A stretch of DNA of 21,477 bases from JAYTJL01 sp043731125 (lineage in GTDB: Bacteria > Patescibacteriota > Saccharimonadia > Saccharimonadales > UBA10212). The translations under genes were made by a program, and so were the position numbers. This document shows positions 1 to 8,158 of this stretch, one piece after another (within the stretch, counting starts at the first letter, position 1; every line of letters begins with the position of its first letter). Below the pieces are notes generated by a model, which did no database searches, was not told the origin of the DNA, and worked only from the letters and a program-made list of their open reading frames with translations. The stretch is from positions 1-21,477 of the forward strand of contig JAYTJL010000020.1 in the NCBI GenBank assembly GCA_043731125.1, given 5' to 3'.

Positions 1-30
1 GTATGAGATGAAGATATGCATAAGTATAGT

Positions 31-65
31 TTATAGCTGAAAGCTTAAAGCATAAAGCTGAAATC
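31..65. repeat. Heptanucleotide tandem repeat, AAAGC family
   Basis: Five consecutive 7-base units can be read here: TTATAGC, TGAAAGC, TTAAAGC, ATAAAGC, TGAAATC. The period is strict although the units vary. It lies in the gene-free start of the window, about 70 bases before the first gene. Function unknown. It resembles the style of short tandem heptamer repeats known from cyanobacteria, but no relationship is implied. Confidence 0.55.
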
Positions 66-137
66 AAAAATCCGCTTGCTGGTTTTGACGGGACGGCGCC
101 CGGCGTGCGAAGATAGGGTAAGAAGATAAATAATAAA

Positions 138-734
138 ATGGCAACGTCAAACAAAAACCAAGGATTACCAGCAAATATGTACATTTGGCTAATGGTGGCT
201 AGTTTTGTGTTAAGTTTGATAATTTGCCTCGGCGCTCTACGTAGCAACAATCAGCGGATGATAGAGTTGCGCGAACAAGTCTATTCTGCCGACAAAACTG
301 GTGAAGGGCTAAACAATGCAATTAATAACCTGCGAAGCCATGTCTATGCTCATATGAATACCAATCTGAGCAGTGGTAGCAATGGCATAAAACCACCCTT
401 GCAACTCAAATATACCTACGAAAGACTTTTGGAGGCCGAAAAGAAGAAAGCCGAACTGGCAGGGAGCAGCATCTATACTGACGCACAGAACTATTGCCAG
501 GAACAGAATTCACAGGATTTTTCTGGTCGTAACAGGGTACCTTGTGTACAGGAATATATAGCGTCGCATCAGGCAACAGTAATGAATATTCCAACCAGTG
601 CATATCAATTCGACTTTGTAAGCCCTGCTTGGTCTCCTGACTTAGCTGGTTGGAGTCTTTTGGCAAGTCTTATATTTGGCCTTAGTGTAGGGCTAGCACT
701 TCTCGTTAGACTGTTGGCTTTCAAGCTGAATTAG
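138..734 (+). CDS. Membrane-anchored protein of unknown function (198 aa)
   Basis: I do not recognise an enzyme family. A hydrophobic segment at about residues 15-36 and a second at about 172-195 suggest two membrane spans with a roughly 130-residue domain between them, probably outside the cell. That domain is rich in charged residues, includes a helical AEKKKAEL stretch, and has two cysteines (in YCQEQ and VPCVQ) that could pair. The motif HMNTNLSSG and the GRNRVPC stretch look like conserved blocks; I associate proteins of this shape with Saccharibacteria, from memory only. The ATG has no clear Shine-Dalgarno; a weak GATAAA at 125-130 could serve as a -10 for a near-leaderless message. It converges with the next gene and shares the hairpin between them. 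Confidence 0.75.
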   Translation: MATSNKNQGLPANMYIWLMVASFVLSLIICLGALRSNNQRMIELREQVYSADKTGEGLNNAINNLRSHVYAHMNTNLSSGSNGIKPPLQLKYTYERLLEAEKKKAELAGSSIYTDAQNYCQEQNSQDFSGRNRVPCVQEYIASHQATVMNIPTSAYQFDFVSPAWSPDLAGWSLLASLIFGLSVGLALLVRLLAFKLN

Positions 735-740
735 CGGATG

Positions 741-778
741 AAAAAATAAGATCCTCGGATATTTCCGAGGATCTTATT
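741..778 (-). terminator. Intrinsic terminator between convergent genes
   Basis: A perfect 15-bp stem (745-759 paired with 764-778) has a 4-base loop. Read on the minus strand it is followed by a run of U (the A-run 741-746 on the plus strand), which makes it a textbook terminator for the minus-strand gene 798-1379. The plus-strand side lacks a U-run, though such a strong hairpin may still stop or protect the transcript of 138-734. Confidence 0.88.
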
Positions 779-797
779 GAACTCCTTAGGTACTAAA

Positions 798-1379
798 CTA
801 TGGTGTTGCGTTTTGATTTGTTGGTGGAGTCGTGGTTGGTGAGGAGCCAGGATTTTGTCCACTTGTGCCACCAGAGTTAACCTGGTTTGCGGCGTTTGGA
901 TTTTTCTTGTATTGGCCAACAGCTTGAACGACTTTACTGCTATCCTTGATATTCTCCCAGTAAGCAACTGCTGACTGGTTGATGATCATACGGTCTTGCG
1001 GTGCGTGTAGTTCATTTACACCCAATTTGTATAGTGTGTAAGTGTTGTTACCGTTTTGTTGACAGTTGTTGCTTCCGTCGGCGGTATTACAATTAACGTA
1101 GAAGACATCGTCTAAGACTAAGTGCTTGTCGTTGATCGAGTTGATTTTACCGAAGTAAACCTGTCCGATGTTAAGAAATACTGCCTGATACTTTGTTTCA
1201 TCAACAAACCTCTTTTGCGTAGCGAGTCCGCCACTCATTCCTAGGTATAGCGATGCTGCAGCAAGCAACAGTGCACTGCCCGTTAATATGATAAACAATT
1301 CTATTCGAACAGTTTTGGCCGCCCAGTCAACATGCTTTCTTTTTGACTTAGCTGGCGCGTCTTTAGACGTGAAGTCCAT
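798..1379 (-). CDS. Single-pass membrane protein, patescibacterial conserved type (193 aa)
   Basis: A basic N-terminus is followed by one hydrophobic segment at about residues 28-50. A compact domain at about 63-150 contains AVFLNIGQVYFGKI, a DVFYV strand, LYKLGVNELHAPQD and AYWENI blocks. The C-terminal 40 residues are low-complexity (Gly/Ser/Thr/Pro/Asn/Gln), as in a flexible or exposed tail. The order of blocks (Q.YFGKI, L.D.FYV, KLG.ELH.P.D, V.YWENI) matches a hypothetical family I recall as widespread in Patescibacteria; its role is unknown to me. Two cysteines (VNCN and NNCQ) sit close together in the domain. The start is supported by a purine-rich stretch upstream (AAGGGAGG at 1392-1399 and a second AAGG nearer the ATG). 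The strong hairpin at 741-778 terminates it. Confidence 0.85.
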   Translation of the reverse strand: MDFTSKDAPAKSKRKHVDWAAKTVRIELFIILTGSALLLAAASLYLGMSGGLATQKRFVDETKYQAVFLNIGQVYFGKINSINDKHLVLDDVFYVNCNTADGSNNCQQNGNNTYTLYKLGVNELHAPQDRMIINQSAVAYWENIKDSSKVVQAVGQYKKNPNAANQVNSGGTSGQNPGSSPTTTPPTNQNATP

Positions 1380-1420
1380 ACTTTTACCTTACCTCCCTTA
1401 ATTTCAAACTGATACCATTC

Positions 1421-1450
1421 ATAGTACCGCATAAGCGTTTTTAGGTGCAA
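1421..1450 (-). promoter_or_regulatory. Possible promoter for 798-1379
   Basis: On the minus strand TTGCAC (1445-1450) and TACTAT (1421-1426) are separated by 18 bases, upstream of the ribosome binding site of the minus-strand gene. Both boxes match consensus at only 4 of 6 positions, so this is tentative. Confidence 0.35.
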
Positions 1451-1570
1451 GTCATTTTTCGACTAACTTCTGACTATCTTCAACTCAAGTACGTAGTAGA
1501 GTTGGCATCAAAGTACTCCTTTGCAACAGGGAGGTCGGTTACTAAACAGTTTGTAAATTTGCTAACAGGG

Positions 1571-1611
1571 TTGACAAGAGAAAACTCAGGAGAGTATGGT
1601 AGGAGTACCAT
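1571..1611 (+). promoter_or_regulatory. Promoter of the 68-aa gene with a hairpin over its start site
   Basis: TTGACA (1571-1576), an 18-base spacer and TATGGT (1595-1600) form a plausible promoter about 45 bases upstream of the 1645 start. A perfect 6-bp inverted repeat ATGGTA-ggag-TACCAT (1596-1611) overlaps the -10 and the expected start of transcription. It could be an operator or a 5'-end stem-loop in the RNA. Confidence 0.5.
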
Positions 1612-1644
1612 TAGTAAATCTAAAGAGAGAGGGATGAAGAAGCA

Positions 1645-1851
1645 ATGGCTTACAAGCACACAAACAGTAAAGGTGTTACTTACTACCTAAATTCGAAGGC
1701 AGTTACACTTCGAGGGGGCAAGGTTCAAACAATCTATTACTTTTCTAAAGACGATCGAGCTGAAACCGGTTGCGACCTGCCAGCAGACCGAGCAGTTAAC
1801 GAAAACCCAAGAAACGGTTTTCTTACACTGAAGAGCACCGCAAAGAAATAA
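1645..1851 (+). CDS. Small conserved protein of unknown function (68 aa)
   Basis: A short basic soluble protein without membrane segment. It starts MAYKHTNSKGVTYYLN, continues with LRGGKVQTIYYFSKD, and ends with a NPRNGFLTLK block. I recall very similar small proteins in many Patescibacteria genomes; their function is unknown to me. The pattern of short strands separated by turns suggests a small all-beta fold, which is inference. A purine-rich Shine-Dalgarno region (AGAGAGGG at about 1626-1633) precedes the ATG. The gene stands alone between its own TTGACA promoter and an intrinsic terminator, unlike the packed neighbours, which suggests strong or separately controlled expression. Confidence 0.85.
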   Translation: MAYKHTNSKGVTYYLNSKAVTLRGGKVQTIYYFSKDDRAETGCDLPADRAVNENPRNGFLTLKSTAKK

Positions 1852-1873
1852 CATTCATTCGGTAGAACAGAAG

Positions 1874-1902
1874 CCCGGCCTTCATGAGTTGGTCGGGTTT
1901 TT
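1874..1902 (+). terminator. Intrinsic terminator after the 68-aa gene
   Basis: CCCGGCC (1874-1880) pairs with GGTCGGG (1891-1897), with one G-U pair, around a 10-base loop, and is followed directly by five T. It ends the 68-aa gene transcript just before the ABC transporter promoter. Confidence 0.85.
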
Positions 1903-1911
1903 GAATAGTGA

Positions 1912-1925
1912 GATAATCTAGACAA
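1912..1925 (+). promoter_or_regulatory. -10 element of a likely leaderless ABC transporter promoter
   Basis: GATAAT (1912-1917) ends 8 bases before the ATG at 1926, so transcription would begin at or next to the start codon. No Shine-Dalgarno is visible. The -35 would fall in the preceding terminator stem (TTGGTC at 1889-1894, weak). Confidence 0.45.
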
Positions 1926-2684
1926 ATGGCAGAGAAGTTACTCAAGGTAGAAGGCCTAACAAAATCATACAACGGTAAGAAAGTTGTAGATGAAATTAGT
2001 TTTTCAGTTGATCGGGGAGAGACATTTGGGATACTGGGGCCAAATGGTGCCGGTAAGACAACAACCCTCGAAATGATAGAGACGTTGAGGCCAATAGACA
2101 AAGGACTTGTGCTACTGGATGGCATAGACGTATCAAAAGACAAGCAAGCTATACGATACCGCATCGGAGTTCAACTACAGTCTACGGCTTTCATGGACAA
2201 AGTTCGGCTGACAGAGCTGTTGCAACAGCAGGCCGCGGCATATGGTGAGAAAGTTGACGCAATGGCGCTTTTAGCAGATGTCGACTTAGAGGACAAAGCT
2301 AAAAGTTATGTGGAGAACTTGTCCGGTGGTCAGAGACAACGGTTTTCTATTGCAGCCGCATTGGTTCATCAGCCCAAAGTTTTCTTTATGGACGAGCCAA
2401 CTACCGGACTTGACCCCAAGGCCAGACGCAACCTCTGGAAACTGGTAGATAAGATAAAGGCCGGGGGAACCACAATTATACTGACCACTCACTACATGGA
2501 GGAAGCCGAAGAGTTATGCGACAGGGTGGCAATCATGGACCAGGGCAGGATAATAGCCATAGATTCTCCTAAAAATTTGGTCAAACAGTTAATAAAAGAT
2601 GGGTTCAGTAAGACTCAGAAAGTTGAGCAGGCTAATTTGGAGGATGTCTTTATGAGTTTGACTGGGAAGGGACTGCATGGATAA
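1926..2684 (+). CDS. ABC-2 type transporter ATP-binding protein
   Basis: The cytoplasmic ATPase of an export ABC system. All nucleotide-binding motifs are present in order: Walker A GPNGAGKTT (residues 38-46), a Q-loop glutamine in GVQLQ (about 85), the LSGGQRQR signature (about 133), Walker B FFMDEP with the D-loop GLD, and the switch histidine in LTTHYMEEAEE. At 252 residues it is slightly shorter than the 300-residue DrrA/CcmA-type proteins, having a short C-terminal extension ending in LEDVFMSLTGKG, which is typical of that subfamily. The gene overlaps the permease gene by 8 bases, so the two are translationally coupled. Substrate cannot be told; DrrA-like, lantibiotic-type or lipid-linked export are all possible. 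Confidence 0.93.
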   Translation: MAEKLLKVEGLTKSYNGKKVVDEISFSVDRGETFGILGPNGAGKTTTLEMIETLRPIDKGLVLLDGIDVSKDKQAIRYRIGVQLQSTAFMDKVRLTELLQQQAAAYGEKVDAMALLADVDLEDKAKSYVENLSGGQRQRFSIAAALVHQPKVFFMDEPTTGLDPKARRNLWKLVDKIKAGGTTIILTTHYMEEAEELCDRVAIMDQGRIIAIDSPKNLVKQLIKDGFSKTQKVEQANLEDVFMSLTGKGLHG

Positions 2685-3795
2685 GCGCAATCATTCGCTT
2701 TTTACCATTCTGACTTTCTCCAAGATAAGCACAAAACGCTTTTTTCGGGACCGAGTTGCAATGTTCTTTACAGTGGTTTTCCCCCTAATATTTTTATTGA
2801 TATTCGGTGGGATCTTCGGAAAAGACAATAGTGTTTCGTTCCATGTTGGGCTCATTAACAAATCAGATACTCAATTTAGTCAAAAGTTTGCATCAGATAT
2901 TAAAAATCAGTCCAAACTTTTTAAAGTTAATGCAGAAGTTTCGACGCTAGAGGTAGCCAGAGAGAAAATGAGTCGCTCGGAACTCGACGCCACAATTATA
3001 CTACCAGTAGGTTTTGGAGCGCTTGACAGTAGTGGTCTTTCAACTGGTGTAGTCAATGTATATTACAATCAAAATTCACAGCAGGCAGCAACAACGGTCA
3101 GCTCTTTACTTAAAAGCCAACTTGACCAAGTTAACCTCCAGTTAACAGGTGTGGTACCGCCATTCTCAATAGAGCAGATCTCCATCAACCAAAAAAGTCT
3201 TAATCGGTTTGACTACACATTTGCGGGGATGATTGGTTTTGCCATCTTGGGACTAGGACTTTTTGGACCGGTTAATTATTTTCCTCAAATGAAGAAGCAA
3301 GGTATCTTGCGCCGGCTTCATATAACTCCAATTCGTGTTTGGGAATATTTCACCGCTAGTGTCATCTCCAATGCACTAATTGGCCTGTTTTCGATTGCTG
3401 TGATGTTCGTGGTGGCATTCTTGTGGTTTGACTTTAGTCTGGCTGGAAATATTGCCGAGCTGATGGTTGTGGTAACTCTTGGAATTATATTAATTTTTGG
3501 CATTGGACTAGCGATTGGCGGCTGGGCAAAGAACGAAAATCAAGCCGCACCCTTGGCGAACATCATCGCCTTTCCTATGATGTTCCTTTCTGGTACGTTC
3601 TTCCCCCGGTTTTTGATGCCAGAGTGGCTACAGAGCGTTACAGCATTCCTACCCCTGACACCGGTAATAGACAGCATACGGTTGGTTGCAACAGAGGGTA
3701 AGAGCCTGACGGAAATCGGAGCCCAGCTTGGGCTAATGGCAATTTGGATAGTAGTTATTTATGCCATTGCATTTCGTGTTTTTCGCTGGGAGTAA
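2677..3795 (+). CDS. ABC-2 type transporter permease
   Basis: The membrane partner of the preceding ATPase. One hydrophobic segment near residues 30-47 is followed by a large external domain of about 130 residues with alternating strands and helices. A C-terminal block of five hydrophobic segments (about residues 180-370) follows. The FPMMFLSGTFFP motif in the membrane part is typical of ABC-2/DrrB/YhgE-type permeases, as is the single TM, large loop, five TM layout (about 370 residues). Its ATG lies inside the ATPase gene (GCATGGATAA). No terminator is obvious after it, and a 173-base gap separates it from murJ. Confidence 0.92.
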   Translation: MDKRNHSLFTILTFSKISTKRFFRDRVAMFFTVVFPLIFLLIFGGIFGKDNSVSFHVGLINKSDTQFSQKFASDIKNQSKLFKVNAEVSTLEVAREKMSRSELDATIILPVGFGALDSSGLSTGVVNVYYNQNSQQAATTVSSLLKSQLDQVNLQLTGVVPPFSIEQISINQKSLNRFDYTFAGMIGFAILGLGLFGPVNYFPQMKKQGILRRLHITPIRVWEYFTASVISNALIGLFSIAVMFVVAFLWFDFSLAGNIAELMVVVTLGIILIFGIGLAIGGWAKNENQAAPLANIIAFPMMFLSGTFFPRFLMPEWLQSVTAFLPLTPVIDSIRLVATEGKSLTEIGAQLGLMAIWIVVIYAIAFRVFRWE

Positions 3796-3968
3796 AGCCA
3801 GGCCTGCAGAGCTAGTCTTGACAGTAAACTAAAACCATAAGGAGTTCTTTGTGGGGAACATTTTAATCCATAAGAATCTATCTGGTGTCAGCAAGATTAT
3901 GGCACTATACTTAATTGATAGATGAATAAAAATCAAAAAAGTAAAAGCGTAGAAAGAATAGCCCTATT

Positions 3969-5564
3969 ATGAATCGTTGGTTAAACAGGGCTAACGCTAG
4001 ACTGTCGCTTACTAGTGCGGCAGCACTTTTGATAGGTGCCACTATGTTTGGTCAGCTACTCGGGTTTGTTAGAACCCAGGTGATTAACGGGAACTTTAAC
4101 AGTGTTAATAATATAACCACAGACGCTTATTTTGCAGCCTTTAAAATACCCGACTTTTTCTTCTACACCATTGCAGCCGGTGCGCTGGGTGTAGCCTTTA
4201 TGCCTTTCTTGTCAGACAAGCTCCAAAAAGGTGACAGGCTAGCTATTTGGCGTCTTACTTCTGGCCTGCTTAACCTGTTGGGTATAATTATGTTTTTTGT
4301 TGGAATTATTTTGCTGGTTTTTGCCGAGCCACTAATGAAGCTAGTGGTGGGGAATAACTTAGCCCCCGACCAAATGCACGACGCAGTCACTATTATGCAA
4401 ATTGTTGCGTTCAATCCGTTGTTGTTCACTATTTCTGGTATTTTGACTAGCTTGCAGCAGACATTTGGACGTTTTTTCTTCTTTGCTTTAGCGCCAATTT
4501 TGTACAACGTCTGCATCATAGCGAGCGTATATGTATTTAAAGACAGCTTAGGGCTGGTAGGGCTGGGAGTAGGCGCGTTAGCTGGCGCAATTCTGCAACT
4601 AGGGGTAGTGATGTTTGGGCTTATTGGTATGCGTTTTCGCTATGTTCCCAGGATTGGTTGGAAGAATGCCGACTTCAGGCGGATTCTTCGGAACTTACCG
4701 CCACGGTCCGTTGACCAAGGTATAGATTCAATTAACTCAATTGTCGAGACCAACCGTGCAGCAACCTTAGGTGTTGGCAGGATTACTGCATATGAAAATG
4801 CATATATGCTACATTTGGTTCCTATTATGTTAGTTGGCACTACTATTGCAACAGCAGCATTTCCCAGGCTGAACGACCGTTTAGCCCAAGGCAGGCCAGA
4901 TCTCTTCAGGCGTGACTTCATCCGTGTGCTCCGGGCGATGATCTGGATAATAATGCCGGTGGCCGTCATCACCTTTATAACTAGAGGCTACCTAGCACGG
5001 TTGATTTTTAAAAACATCAATCCAGAAATATCTATAATTTTGGGATTTCTAGTTGGCGCAATAATATTTAGAACCATCTATAGCCTAATATCACGTTACT
5101 TCTACGCTAACAAAGATACGCGTACGCCACTTTTCATTTCCCTTTTTGCAATTGGACTAAATATTTTTCTTGCTTTTTCACTCGCCAAGCCCAAAGCCAG
5201 CGGAGGCTATGACATAGCCGGGCTAGCGATAGCGCAGTCTGTTGTAGCTGCGGCTGAGGTATTAATTTTGGGCATCATCATGGCCTACAGGGACAGACAT
5301 ATCTTCACCGGGGCATTCTGGGGTGCAGTCATTAAAATTATGTCCGTAACAGGGTTTACTCTTATGACTGCTTATCTTGCCAAGTCAATAGTCCCGCTAT
5401 ATGCAACCGACAAAGGTTTTGTAACTCTGGGTACTAAAATGTTATTCATCATTGTTCCGACTATTGCTGTACATATTGCTATCTCGTCATTATTTGGCCT
5501 TGAAGAAGCAGCCCCAGTAACAAAAAAACTAAAACAAATAGCTCTTAAACCAATGAAAATATAA
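3969..5564 (+). CDS. murJ: MurJ/MviN lipid II flippase
   Basis: A polytopic inner-membrane protein of 531 residues that carries undecaprenyl-pyrophosphate-linked peptidoglycan precursor across the membrane; it belongs to the MOP superfamily. About 13-14 hydrophobic segments are spread over the whole length. The N-terminal block has the family pattern: a GxxxxxLLGFVRTQVI helix, then TDAYFAAFKIPDFFFY and GALGVAFMPFLS, followed by NRAATLGVGRITAYENAYMLHLVP and an ATAAFPRLND segment in the second half. The charged central-cavity arginines expected of MurJ (in FVRTQ and elsewhere) are visible. The presence of murJ shows that the organism makes peptidoglycan. The start has only a weak purine-rich stretch. 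lepA follows after 36 bases with a promoter of its own. Confidence 0.94.
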   Translation: MNRWLNRANARLSLTSAAALLIGATMFGQLLGFVRTQVINGNFNSVNNITTDAYFAAFKIPDFFFYTIAAGALGVAFMPFLSDKLQKGDRLAIWRLTSGLLNLLGIIMFFVGIILLVFAEPLMKLVVGNNLAPDQMHDAVTIMQIVAFNPLLFTISGILTSLQQTFGRFFFFALAPILYNVCIIASVYVFKDSLGLVGLGVGALAGAILQLGVVMFGLIGMRFRYVPRIGWKNADFRRILRNLPPRSVDQGIDSINSIVETNRAATLGVGRITAYENAYMLHLVPIMLVGTTIATAAFPRLNDRLAQGRPDLFRRDFIRVLRAMIWIIMPVAVITFITRGYLARLIFKNINPEISIILGFLVGAIIFRTIYSLISRYFYANKDTRTPLFISLFAIGLNIFLAFSLAKPKASGGYDIAGLAIAQSVVAAAEVLILGIIMAYRDRHIFTGAFWGAVIKIMSVTGFTLMTAYLAKSIVPLYATDKGFVTLGTKMLFIIVPTIAVHIAISSLFGLEEAAPVTKKLKQIALKPMKI

Positions 5565-5583
5565 CAAGATCTTTTCCCACCTC

Positions 5584-5600
5584 TGTTATACTAAAGTCCA
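5584..5600 (+). promoter_or_regulatory. Extended -10 of a likely leaderless lepA promoter
   Basis: TGTTATACT (5584-5592) is an extended -10 (TGn plus TATACT, 5 of 6). It ends 8 bases before the lepA ATG, which has no Shine-Dalgarno. Transcription would start at or almost at the start codon. Confidence 0.55.
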
Positions 5601-7382
5601 ATGAAACTGGATCACATTCGCAATTTTTGCATAATTGCCCATATAGACCACGGCAAAAGCACTTTAGCTGATCGGTTGCTGGAAATTACCGGGACGGTAG
5701 AAAAACGCAACATGAAAGCTCAGATGCTAGATAAGATGGACTTAGAGCAAGAACGCGGAATAACTATTAAATTGGCTCCCGTTAGAATGAGGTACAAAGA
5801 CTTCGAGCTCAACCTCATAGATACCCCCGGACACGTAGACTTTAGCTATGAAGTATCCAGGAGCCTGCAAGCCTGTGAGGGAGCGATATTAGTTGTAGAT
5901 GCTTCTCAGGGTATTCAGGCACAGACGCTCGCCAACGTCTATCTAGCACTAGCACAGGACCTGACTATTATTCCGGTACTAAATAAGATAGACTTGCCGG
6001 CGGCCGATGTAGAAAAGGTAAGCGCTGAAGTTATCAGCCTGCTAGGCTGTAAAAAAGAAGATATCTTGCACATTAGTGCCAAGACAGGCCAGGGCATCGA
6101 AGAGGTGTTAGACAAAGTTGTATTAGAAATACCACTGCCGTCAGGCAAAACTGACAATAATGCTAGAGCCCTTATATTTGATAGTTACTATGACGACTAT
6201 CGAGGTGTGATCCTGTATATCCGTGTGGTTGATGGCAGTATTTCTAAAAGTTCGCCTATAAAAATGATGGCAACCGGCGCCGAAGGCATTGCACTAGAGG
6301 TTGGGCACATAAGCCCTGATTTGGTTCAGGACAAGTCACTTAATACGGGTGAAATAGGCTACATTGTTACCAACCTCAAGAGTACGCGAGAGGCTCGTGT
6401 GGGTGACACAGTGACTCTTGCGAACAGTGCAGCGACGGAAGCATTGCCCGGCTATAAGCACGTACAACCATTTGTATACGCTGGGTTTTTCCCAGAAAGT
6501 AACGAACATTATCAAACCCTTAAAGAAGCAGTTGAAAAACTTTCCCTTAGCGATTCGGCCTTACATATAGAACCAGAAAATTCCCCAGTGCTTGGGTTTG
6601 GCCTGCGCATAGGGTTCTTGGGGATGCTTCATTTGGACATTGTGCGTGAAAGGCTAGAGCGGGAATACAACCTAGATCTTATTATTACCAACCCGTCTAC
6701 CGACTATCAGGTAATACTAAATAATGGTGATGAGCTTGATATAAAATCAGCCTCAGAATTACCTGATGCTAGTTTGGTTGGGGAAATTAAAGAACCCTGG
6801 GTCAAGGGTGAAATTGTTTGCCCTGGTTCATACGTCGGTGCGGTGCTACAGCTGATAGTTGGTTGCAGGGGTGTCCAAAAACACCTCGGATACGTGGACG
6901 GACAGCTTGCTGTTATAGATTTTGAGGCACCCTTGGCCAATCTGCTAACTGACTTTTATGACGATCTGAAAAGTTCTACGTCTGGTTATGGGTCTTTCAA
7001 TTACGAACTGGCTGATTATAGGGCAGAAGACCTAGTCAGAGTTGACTTTTATGTAGCCGGCGACAGAGTCGACGCACTGAGTGTAATGTCCCACCGGTCT
7101 GAGTCAGAAAGATTGGCTAGATCAACAGTAGAAAAATTAAAGGAAGTAATTCCGCGTCAGCAGTTCAAGGTGGCTTTGCAGGCTGGAATTGGTGGCAAAT
7201 TTATAGCTCGCGCCGACATTAGTGCTTTTCGTAAGGACGTAACAACCGGGCTCTATGGCGGGGACGTGAGTCGCAAGAAGAAGGTGCTAGCAAAACAGAA
7301 AAAAGGTAAAGAGCGTATGAAACGCTTTGGGAAAGTTGACATGCCAGCCGAAGCCTTTGCGGTAATGTTGAAAAGAGATTGA
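5601..7382 (+). CDS. lepA: Elongation factor 4 (LepA), ribosome-associated GTPase
   Basis: A translational GTPase that acts on the ribosome, described as back-translocating or helping 30S assembly. The G-domain motifs are clear: G1 AHIDHGKST (residues 13-21), a G2 ERGITIK block, G3 DTPGHVDF (about 74-81) and G4 NKIDLP (about 128-133). After the G domain come the beta-barrel domain, the EF-G-like domains III and V (GFGLRIGFLGMLHLDIVRERLEREY is split across the family-typical block), and the LepA-specific C-terminal domain with the KDVTTGLYGGD and RKKKVLAKQKKGKERMK stretch. The length, 593 residues, is the usual size. The start at 5601 is fixed by the conserved IRNFCIIAHIDHGK beginning. lepA is near-universal, so the call is secure. 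Confidence 0.97.
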   Translation: MKLDHIRNFCIIAHIDHGKSTLADRLLEITGTVEKRNMKAQMLDKMDLEQERGITIKLAPVRMRYKDFELNLIDTPGHVDFSYEVSRSLQACEGAILVVDASQGIQAQTLANVYLALAQDLTIIPVLNKIDLPAADVEKVSAEVISLLGCKKEDILHISAKTGQGIEEVLDKVVLEIPLPSGKTDNNARALIFDSYYDDYRGVILYIRVVDGSISKSSPIKMMATGAEGIALEVGHISPDLVQDKSLNTGEIGYIVTNLKSTREARVGDTVTLANSAATEALPGYKHVQPFVYAGFFPESNEHYQTLKEAVEKLSLSDSALHIEPENSPVLGFGLRIGFLGMLHLDIVRERLEREYNLDLIITNPSTDYQVILNNGDELDIKSASELPDASLVGEIKEPWVKGEIVCPGSYVGAVLQLIVGCRGVQKHLGYVDGQLAVIDFEAPLANLLTDFYDDLKSSTSGYGSFNYELADYRAEDLVRVDFYVAGDRVDALSVMSHRSESERLARSTVEKLKEVIPRQQFKVALQAGIGGKFIARADISAFRKDVTTGLYGGDVSRKKKVLAKQKKGKERMKRFGKVDMPAEAFAVMLKRD

Positions 7383-7428
7383 CCGAGGGGTATTTATTTG
7401 ACATTCGCTAGCACAAGGCTTGGTTGAT

Positions 7429-7447
7429 TGTGATAATCTTATGAGTA
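7429..7447 (+). promoter_or_regulatory. Extended -10 before the first guanylate-kinase-like gene
   Basis: TGTGATAAT (7429-7437) is an extended -10 whose end is 10 bases from the ATG at 7448. A TTGACA at 7398-7403 is 28 bases upstream, too far to be its -35. The message would be leaderless or nearly so. An ATG at 7441 leads only to a 6-codon frame. Confidence 0.42.
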
Positions 7448-8128
7448 ATGAAGAGGGATGAACTCTTAGCCCAATTGCATCAGCTGGTCGTTGCCTACCG
7501 ACCTGCGCCCCATACTGTCTCACAGGTGAAAGAGGTTAGTCTATTGATGGTAATAGGACCATCTGGGTCGGGAAAAACTACTATAATAAACGCTGTCAAG
7601 CTACCTTTTGTGCCATCTGACACAACTAGAGATGCAAGGCCGGGTGAAGTCGATGGTAAGGACTTGTTCTTTTTAACTAACTACGACAAGGTTTACGAAG
7701 ATATTTCGTTGGGAAATTTTCTTCAAGTGGCAATTGGAGCCTCGGGAGATTTGTATGCTACCAAGCCGACTTCCTATCCAGTTAGTGGGGTATGTGTGAT
7801 GCCAGTTATGGCCGATGTTGTTCCGACTTTTAGAGCCATTGGATTTAAATCAACAGTATCACTATTTATAACACCTCCTACCTATTTGGAGTGGATGAAA
7901 AGGCTGAGTACGCACGCAATGGACGCCGAGGCACTAGACCGACGTCTGGCAGAAGCCTATAGGTCGTTCTCATTTGCGCTGGCCGATGACCAAATGCATT
8001 TTATTTTGAATGATGAAGTTGATAAAGCAGTTTTTCAGATAAACGAACTTATAAACTCTAGAATCCAGAGTGTCCGCGAACTAACCGCCAGGTCAGCCGC
8101 AGAAGAAATATTTTCACACCTAAAGTAA
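7448..8128 (+). CDS. Guanylate kinase-like P-loop protein (226 aa)
   Basis: It shows an intact Walker A, GPSGSGKTT (residues 37-45), and the guanylate-kinase GMP-binding signature in the form SDTTRDARPGEVDGKDLFF, equivalent to the family's vS.TTR.pR.gE.dG..Y.F. The tyrosine that normally follows dG is replaced by leucine, and the region that binds GMP further on is divergent (YATKPTSYPVSGVCV), so substrate specificity may differ from GMP to GDP phosphorylation. The N-terminal 30 residues before the P-loop form a predicted helix absent from ordinary Gmk. It is followed after 30 bases by a paralogue. Alternatives: a true but divergent Gmk, or a nucleotide-binding protein with another role. It is soluble and cytoplasmic. 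Confidence 0.72.
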   Translation: MKRDELLAQLHQLVVAYRPAPHTVSQVKEVSLLMVIGPSGSGKTTIINAVKLPFVPSDTTRDARPGEVDGKDLFFLTNYDKVYEDISLGNFLQVAIGASGDLYATKPTSYPVSGVCVMPVMADVVPTFRAIGFKSTVSLFITPPTYLEWMKRLSTHAMDAEALDRRLAEAYRSFSFALADDQMHFILNDEVDKAVFQINELINSRIQSVRELTARSAAEEIFSHLK

Positions 8129-8158
8129 TAATTAGGGTAAACTATCTAGCAATAGCTT

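Noticed and set aside
1445..1690. Open frame of 81 codons overlapping the start of the 68-aa gene
   Set aside because: It runs through the promoter, hairpin and Shine-Dalgarno of the real gene, has no ribosome binding site, and its translation has no recognisable pattern.
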